From Plotosus lineatus (taxonomy: Eukaryota; Chordata; Actinopteri; Siluriformes; Plotosidae): a stretch of 64,000 nucleotides of DNA. Position 1 is the stretch's first letter, and each line of letters opens with the position of its first letter. Position numbers and translations under genes: made by a program. Below are positions 46,391-64,000 of the stretch, in pieces. The notes below the pieces were generated by a model. The model worked only from the letters and a program-made list of their open reading frames with translations, was not told the DNA's origin and did not search any database. The stretch is from positions 53,469,580 to 53,533,579 of the forward strand of contig CM045729.1 in the NCBI GenBank assembly GCA_024760905.1. Reading direction: 5' to 3'.

Positions 46391-46617
46391 CCTACCACTC
46401 CTCCTACTCCTACTCCTCATACTACTTACATTACCACCACCACGACTACTACTACTACTACTACTACTGTACCACTATTACTACTACCAGTACTGCCACC
46501 ACTACTACTACTCCTTGTACTACTACCACTACTACCTCTACCACTGCTCCTCCTCCTCCTCCTCCTACTACTACTACGGCTACTAATAGTTATTATTATT
46601 ATTATTATTATTATTAA
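45361..46617. repeat. 1.26-kb minisatellite upstream of ubr3
   Basis: A pyrimidine/A-rich array built from ACT/ACC triplets in a unit of about 48 bp (ACTCCTCCCACTACTACTAC, then CTCTTACTACCACCAGT). Longer variants and a right flank of pure (ACT)n and (TTA)n follow. The strand asymmetry is strong: C/T/A on plus. It lies about 310 bp upstream of the ubr3 start codon. Open frames through it (Gly/Ser or Val repeats) are not genes. Confidence 0.93.
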
Positions 46618-46925
46618 TTTGTTCATTTTCTAAACCTGTTTATCCTAATTAGGGTCGCAGGGAGGCTGGACTGCCTATCTCAGCTGACTCTGGACAAAGG
46701 TGGGGTAGACCCTGAACAGCTTGCCAGACCCTTGCAGGGCCAACACACACACATACAACCATTCACACACACACACACACACATCTAGGGGCGATTTGGA
46801 ACAGCCCTACTGTGCATGTTTTTGGACTGTGAAAGAAAACTGGAGAACTCGGAGGAAACTCATACAATCTCAGGACTTGAACCCAGAATCTACTTGCTGT
46901 GAGGTGAATCTGATGACCAACCACC
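46618..46925 (-). repeat. degraded type-B SINE
   Basis: The tail region TTATCCTAATTAGGGTCGCA is at the left. The body has a (CA)n interruption. GTTTTTGGACTGTG and GAACCCAGAATCTACTTGCT are at the right. It follows the minisatellite directly. Confidence 0.65.
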
Positions 46926-48500
46926 TAATACTAACTAGTTTGCTTTGTTCAATTTTCACTACCCAGATGTTTAGCCACTATTCTCTTCTCACTCCATACA
47001 CATACTGGACCAGATGTACATAGAACTTGCAGAATCAGAACACTCTATTAATCCTGAAGGAAATTGTGTGCACACACATGCTCCATACAAGTAAGAGTGA
47101 AATAGTCTTCATAAAAAAATGACAAAACTAACAAAATCATCATGCTGCCTATGTAATAGTTGTTCAACAGCTGAGACTGGGGCTCGATTCAAAGCAGAAT
47201 GAATCACAGAGCTACAAATACCAATCTGATTTTGCACAAAACTCTTAAGCCACCATTAGACAGCTGAAGATGAAGAAAAAAATTAATCTTTCAGCACAAC
47301 AATGACCCAAAACTCAAATTCAGTTCAACAAATCGAGAAAGCAAAATCAATGTTTGGATGGTCCAGTCAGAGTCTGTGATCTAAATCCTATCAAAGTCGT
47401 GGAGCTATGAAGATGGCTACACACAAGATATCCTCGTATCCTTGTATTAATAGAGCTGAATATTTTTTTCTAGAGAAGAGTTAACTAGAATTGCCAAATA
47501 ACCTGTACAACGGTGCTAAGTTTTCCCCAAAAAGGTTGCATTGTATTTAATTACGTTATTGGTTATTGTATGATTAAAGGTTAAAGCAGGAGGGTGTTCT
47601 GACATGATTAACCTTTATTACATTTTTTTTACATCACAAAAATCTGAAAAATTTGAATAATATGACTTTAGAACGTACAGCAAATGAATAAACATTTTAT
47701 CTTTTGAATTTCCTGGAGAGGCATACCGATTATTAGATTCTTCAGTTTTGCACATGTGGACTTTCTTTAATTCAAATGACAATTTTTCAGTAGCATTCAA
47801 ATCTGTCAACTAAAACAGCAACTTCAAACTACTTATTAATCTCATCCTATACATCATGTGACGTACACCGACAGGATATTATGACAGATAGTTTCTTGTG
47901 ATCTCATATCTTTCGATCTTACAGTAGTTACTTATGGGGTTTCATTACTGTTGTCTTACAGTGAACTTCTTGTGGTGCTAGAGATCATTGCTTGTCTTAC
48001 CATCAATTCAGTTCTTGACCAAATACATTTTATTTAATATTATTGTATTCAAAATGCATTACATATCTTGATCTAAGCCAAGGTAACTGGACTCAATAAA
48101 ACATTAAAAATCATTACTTCATCCAATCATCCGCCCACTGTTGGTTGGAATATACAGTATTCTATCTGGCAAACAATATACAAATCAAAAATTGTGCACG
48201 ATTTTGTTGACTGCATTTAGCATAGATTTAGAATGAGTATCTCCCATAGGCTTGTTTTTTTTTTTCAGTTGGTTAGGGTGAGACTCAGCAATGTTATGTG
48301 GCAATAAAATGTAGTCAGCTGACCTGAACCGCTTAATTCTAATTAGGGTTGTAGGAAGGCTAGGAACCATCTCAGCCACCAATGGGTGAGGACAAGATAC
48401 TCCCTGGACAGCTCACCAGGCCATCTCAGGACAGAAATATGCTGATGACAACCCAATGGCCTGTTGTTTATGATTGACTAAACGTATTGAATGAGCAGGT
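46926..48500. other. intergenic region with a Tc1-like relic and a SINE body relic
   Basis: About 47296-47340 reads QHNNDPKLKFSSTNRE, the second-Asp region of a Tc1-type transposase, badly decayed. About 48330-48440 is a SINE tail/body. Nothing else is recognised. Confidence 0.5.
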
Positions 48501-49709
48501 TATCACATCAGAATCAGAATACAGTACTTTATATATCCCAGAGGAAATTATATCAATGGTCATTTTCTTCTTTGATAGCACGCACATATAATTGGGGGTT
48601 CAAATAGTGAGGTGGTTCAGGGAGCATAATCAATCATTTTCACACAGAGTCCTGATAACCCTATTGAAAGTTTTTGAGAAATTCTGGAGAAGACCTGAAC
48701 TGGTTCAATCTTCTCATGATCAGTTAAAGTTGGTGAAAAATGAACGCAACTCTGGATGAAAGAACATAAATGTGATGTTGCTTATGTGGGTCAAAACAAT
48801 GCCATGGTGATTATATGATGTAATCAAGGCTAAAGGTAATCCAACAAATATATTAGGGTGCATTACTTTTTTTTTTTTTTTAATCCTACTTCAGCAGAAT
48901 CAATATGGGATTTTGACTGGTGCTAAGGAAAAGTGGTTTCCCAATTGTTGTAAGATTGTAACAAAAGATGCTGGCACAGTCATCGGGGTCTAAAATCTAG
49001 ACCAAGTACAAACAACATTGGTAGGTTGTTAAAAGGCAAGCATACTGGTAGACGAAGGAAGACGTCAAAGCGTCAAGACAGAAAATGCGATATGTTTTGA
49101 AACCAGAAAATGTACAGCAAAACAAATGAACAAATGGGAGGAAACTGGAGTCAACATCTGTGTACTGCATCATGCCATAAAGCAAAAACTGTGAAAACAT
49201 TCCTTGACGAATGGCACATAAGGTCAATGTCAGGGCTTACATCAACATCTTTTGCAACATTGCGTGATGATTTACCTTCTTGAAGAAGTTTGATAATCCT
49301 CTCATTTGTTTCAATCGACATCTCTCGTGTTAGTGAAGATTCATGGCAGTCTACTTGGTGAACCAGCTCTCCAAGGTGTGATCACTCCTGTTTAACTACG
49401 GACCAATGAGCAGATCCAATCTGATGTAGGTGTTAGTTTTGGGAATGGAAATTTACAGGATGATTCCATAATTTTATTCTCAAAAACGAGTGATTACATA
49501 ATTTATTCCCCTGCTTGGTCTAAAAAAGTAACTGTTACTACCACATTTTTTTTTCTTGATTTCTTTTAATGCTTCTTAAAGCCAGAAAGTTGCCATTTGA
49601 AATAACTTTAGTTTTGTGTCATGTCTGCGGTCTGCTTTCTTTATGCAAAATTAAACAGCTGAAGAAACGTCCTCCGAGACTGGTGATTCCATAATTTTTT
49701 CCAGGGGTT
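48500..49709. mobile_element. degraded Tc1-like element, right end ATTTTTTCCAGGGGTTG
   Basis: The right end near 49700 is followed by TA. On plus, about 49028-49085 has GKHTGRRRKTSKRQDR, the GRPR-like linker of Tc1 transposase. On minus, about 49330-49270 reads SIETNERIIKLLQEGKSSRN, an HTH start. The mixed orientation suggests rearrangement. The left end was not found. Confidence 0.5.
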
Positions 49710-51000
49710 GTATACTAGTATTTGAATTCACTTTGAATTAGTGCCACAGGTGAAATTTAACAGAGAACAAAATCGCCAGTACTGCCCAAGTAGGGATGCT
49801 CACTCTGTGTCCCATGCCAATCACAGTAAGATTTGCCAATTGTGGAAATCTCATGTGTGCATTATAATGTCCTGTGATGTAGCAGGAGCAGAAAAGGAGC
49901 TCGTTGCATGTGTCTCAGAATAAGCACATGATCACCTTCAGCTTTCCTTCATCATAGATGTAAATTCAATCAAAGGAACACAATTTATTAAACAAGCAGT
50001 TTATTAAACATACAGTAACAAACAGCCCACCTGATTAAAGAACATTTTTATTTTTCTATGTAAAGTATACACAGTTCTGTACAATAATGCTAACATGACT
50101 AAAATAAAAACAGATTACTGTTTTCAGTGCACTGTACGATCGACAATTCTGAGAGGCAACGACCCTAAAAACAACAAAGCAAGCACTATTCTAGACCAGT
50201 ATTACAGCCCGTTGTAGGTGAAAACATTAAAGCATCATACCACATAGAATGTAGTACATTGTAAACTAAAGAGAGAGAGAGAGAGAGATACTGAATCGAG
50301 TAAGATGCTGAACCTGAAAGTCATTCCTCTGATGTAGTGTCTGGTCATGCTGCTATGTAGCTTTATTGATAACACTTTTTAATTAAAACAACAACAACAA
50401 CAAAAAAAGGAGTTTCTTTTTGTGCAGGATCATAAAACAGTTGCTTCTTTTTCTAAAATGATTTTATTAGTCGTTATTTAAAAACACTATCAGAATGATA
50501 TCATTATCAAATTAACATGGACATCTGTAGAATTTTGATGGATTCATGCCATTTATTGACAGATGTGTGTTAGAGAATTTAAATATATATATAAAAAAAG
50601 CCATACTGCTCCATGTTAAATTTGAGTGTTGATATCATTTTAAGGTTTAATTTCTAAATAATCACCCATAAAATCATTAAGTCATAGTTATCTGTCGAAG
50701 ATTTTGCAAACATACAGATTTTGCCGAGATTAATTTTCAACAAGTTCTGTCTTTTCCTTCAAGTTTGCCATGAAAGCACAAGGAGTGATATGTAGTTTAA
50801 AAAAAGAGCAAACCTACTTATTTGCTTATTATTGATTCTTTCATTAATTCGTCTTAAGTTTCAAAGAATCTGTGACCCTTTCCTTCAACACTTTAAATCT
50901 CAAGAGGACTAAGGATGCCCTTCGTAAACCTGTGGCTTCTTTGGTGGAACCTTTGGAAATGTTCAGCATGTGGGGAAAAATGCCAATAGACACATTTCGC
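49710..51000. other. intergenic stretch
   Basis: AT-rich sequence with a short (GA)n at 50270-50288 and (CAA)n near 50390. I see no gene or element here. Confidence 0.6.
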
Positions 51001-51022
51001 ATCTCGGCTCGTGCACGGCATC

Positions 51023-51492
51023 ATGGGATCGCGACTACCAAGCACAGTGGAAGTAAACCTTGATGTGGATGAGAACTGCGCTATCGATGCATTTAATTTA
51101 TGGAAAGATCCCGACCTTCGGGCGTATTGTATACGTAGAGGTCTTCCCAGTTGTTCCCGCAAGCGTAAAGATGAACTTTTTGCGCTTGCATTTGCGGCGA
51201 TGTTACAAAAACTGCTGATAGTTTTGTCAAAGGCTGAGGAATCTAAACAAGTCCAACGTGACTATGGCAGCCTGTTGACATTTGAAGTGGATGAGGAAAT
51301 CGTGACAATTTCCGACCCCTTGGGACTTGAAGACGGCAAGGAGACAGAAAATGATGCCTTATCAAATGGCCACCGTGTATGTACGCTGACATAGTGGATT
51401 TTTTGATAATGAAGGACCAGGCACCCCTACTAGCGCGACTTCGTAATGACTACAAAGTAGGTAAATACAAGTTTTACAGCTGCACTGAGTGA
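51023..51492 (+). pseudogene. SAP-like N-terminal fragment of a mobile-element-type protein
   Basis: The frame from ATG 51023 gives DPDLRAYCIRRGLPSCSRKR then KDELFALAFAAM, a SAP-like helix-turn-helix, and QRDYGSLLTF with ISDPLGLEDG. A second frame continues with KWPPCMYADIVDFLIMKDQ and RLRNDYKVGKYKFYS up to TGA 51490. This order (SAP-like, DY..LLT, DP..L.DG, WP....DI..(F/Y)L, DYK.GK) is what I remember of the N-terminus of fish SWIM/YqaJ-type transposon-associated proteins. One frameshift lies between about 51320 and 51355. No later exon was found. Confidence 0.5.
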
Positions 51493-51704
51493 TCTGACAG
51501 CACTTATTAGTCTATTTTACACATTAACATAACTTTAACATAAATTAACATACCTATTTAATATAAAGAAAAATTGACATATAACTTAGATATATAATTT
51601 GGCATTGCCGATTGTTATGGGACATTAACAGGTAAATAAAAGATAATATAGTAGTCGATAGGGTCTATGAATTCGAATAAAGAACACTTTAATTATAAAT
51701 TTAC

Positions 51705-51899
51705 TGCTTTAATCCAACGTTTGCGTCCCTCCGGATCCTTCAGCTCGGTGGGGAAGGTAAGTAGCGTGAACGGCGGCAGACACGTCCAAACGTTAGTCCA
51801 AAATTTGCAGGCATGTATACTGCAAACTAGCTTTTTGCAACACTCGAGATGATAAATGCCGTTCCCAAAGTTCACTACGGCACAATGCACACCTGGCCT
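51705..51899 (-). pseudogene. THAP-like zinc-finger fragment
   Basis: The minus frame gives VHCAVVNFGNGIYHLECCKK, LVCSIHACKFW and LPPFTLLTFPTELKDPEGRK then RWIKAV, followed by GTAAAT as a possible donor. C..H spacing, a PPF..(L/F).FP block and DP..R..W...(V/I) match a THAP-like domain family frequent in fish transposon-type genes. There is no ATG. It is convergent with the SAP-like fragment 0.2 kb away. Identity is by eye only. Confidence 0.45.
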
Positions 51900-52059
51900 G
51901 TCGATAATTTAAGGCTTAAGGCAGACTTTAAGCGACAGTTGTTCGGATGTGTTTCCATACAACAGCAAGTGGCTGCAATAAAGTTTGGTAGCAGTGACCC
52001 TCGCTCGGATCAGCTGTTGGGTCACGTTCCCCGCACATGCGCAGTCGTAATGTGAATTG

Positions 52060-53126
52060 TGTCTATTTAAGTACAATAATTCTCCTGACCAATATTGACA
52101 TCTTGATTTATTTTTAATTCTTTTTATTATTTAGCTGCTGTAAATATATAAAGAACAGCTAAATACAGAAGAACGATGTCAGTTTTGCGCAGTGATCCTA
52201 CAGTCAGCTTTTAAAAACATCTACAAATTATAAAATAATTCACACAATACAACACAAAAACACCATTTGTAAACAGTTATTGAAATAAAAAGACACGGTA
52301 AAAACAGAATAAATATATTTAAGGCTTAGAGTTTGATCAATTTCATCCAAATCAAATAATTACTCTCCAAACTCATGATATTTAGCAGGAATACTTCTTA
52401 AAATATTTAGATGCACAACACTTCCTGTTCAAAGGCATAATAAAAAGGCATCAAAGATATTTACCCTACTTATAAATAGAAATGCAGAAAGGATTCACAA
52501 TTGCCTAATGTTGGTCTATATATTTTAAAATGATTGTGTGATGGTATTTTTAATCAAATGTAACCTAGTGGTCATGCTGAAAATTCTATCTTTTTAAATA
52601 TCCTATATACTCCCAATATACTCATTGAATTTGTAAAAATATCTGTTGCCTATATCTACACACAATCCTTTTTCTAGAAAACAATGCTAAATATTTCCTC
52701 AGTTACAGCAGTGGTAAACTGTATTCTATATTACTGTACATTCAAAGAATAACTTAAGTTTAATCGGTGTAAATTTATGCTCTGGGATGGTTTTAATTTG
52801 ATACCATTTAAATATAAACCTCCAGTGATCTCAATTTACCCAAATTATTTTATACTGTTGAATCTGAAAGTAAACCAGGAGTACGTACCCCTGGTGTTAT
52901 CCATCCACAAGATGCCAGCATAGAGCTGAACGAGCATACAGTTGGTTTTTTTAAAGAATAAGTACTGTATTATGTTTTAAATCTATAGTTTTCCCCAATG
53001 ATGCTCAGGCATGAGAGGCCTGTACAGTGTAAAGGACGGTTTTTTGTGTGCGTTTTCTTAGTGGAAATCTTCAACATATAACCCTCTCTTCCAGTGTATA
53101 TTTCAGTGTGAATGCATGGGAAATTC
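52060..53126. other. presumed kalrn 3' UTR and downstream region
   Basis: The minus strand after the kalrn stop is AT-rich with no competing ORF. I could not choose a poly(A) signal with confidence. Confidence 0.4.

Positions 53127-64000
<10,874 letters not shown>

Noticed and set aside
45361..46617. CRISPR array
   Set aside because: The repeats are contiguous variants without unique spacers, in a vertebrate gene setting.
45337..46626. Gly/Ser/Arg-rich and Val-rich open frames in several registers
   Set aside because: They come from a triplet-based minisatellite that is open in many frames. There is no gene structure around them.

Overview
This is vertebrate nuclear DNA, almost certainly from a teleost fish. 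It carries two intron-rich vertebrate genes, (CA)n and (TA)n microsatellites, several Tc1/mariner and Tigger/pogo-type transposons, and tRNA-derived SINEs of the fish type. The species cannot be fixed from the sequence alone. Both genes lie on the minus strand.

From 230 to 45051 the window holds ubr3, an E3 ubiquitin ligase of the N-recognin (UBR) family. I placed 29 consecutive coding exons. All join in phase and give about 1445 residues, from the initiator Met through the UBR box (exon 1) and the RING finger (exons 25-28). The remaining C-terminal exons lie beyond the left edge. One intron (25049-27525) is a textbook U12-type AT-AC intron.

From 53127 to the right edge are the last eight coding exons of a Trio-family gene, best matched to kalirin (kalrn): an Ig-like domain, an FnIII domain and the C-terminal protein kinase domain with its stop codon. 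kalrn ends about 8 kb upstream of ubr3, in the same orientation. The intergenic stretch (45052-53126) has a probable ubr3 promoter, a 1.26-kb minisatellite, SINE and Tc1 remnants, and near 51-52 kb two protein-like fossils: a SAP-like segment on plus and a THAP-like zinc finger on minus.

The introns are dominated by mobile DNA. There are three long Tc1 copies (5990-7538, 25378-26940, 59633-61102) that appear to share one internal deletion, and one solo Tc1 end. A roughly 0.45-0.65-kb MITE family with CAGGGATCCCTC ends is present many times. Tigger-like elements with TA duplications include a three-level nest at 12683-14786. Two 5'-truncated LINE tails and modular tRNA SINEs, one type of which shares its 3' tail with the LINE, complete the set. 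A near-perfect 110-bp palindrome lies in a kalrn intron.

I saw no bacterial, plasmid, phage or CRISPR features and no new multi-gene system. The most unusual observations are the AT-AC intron, microsatellites that act as splice-acceptor tracts, the large palindrome, the modular SINE/LINE tails and the SAP/THAP fossils.
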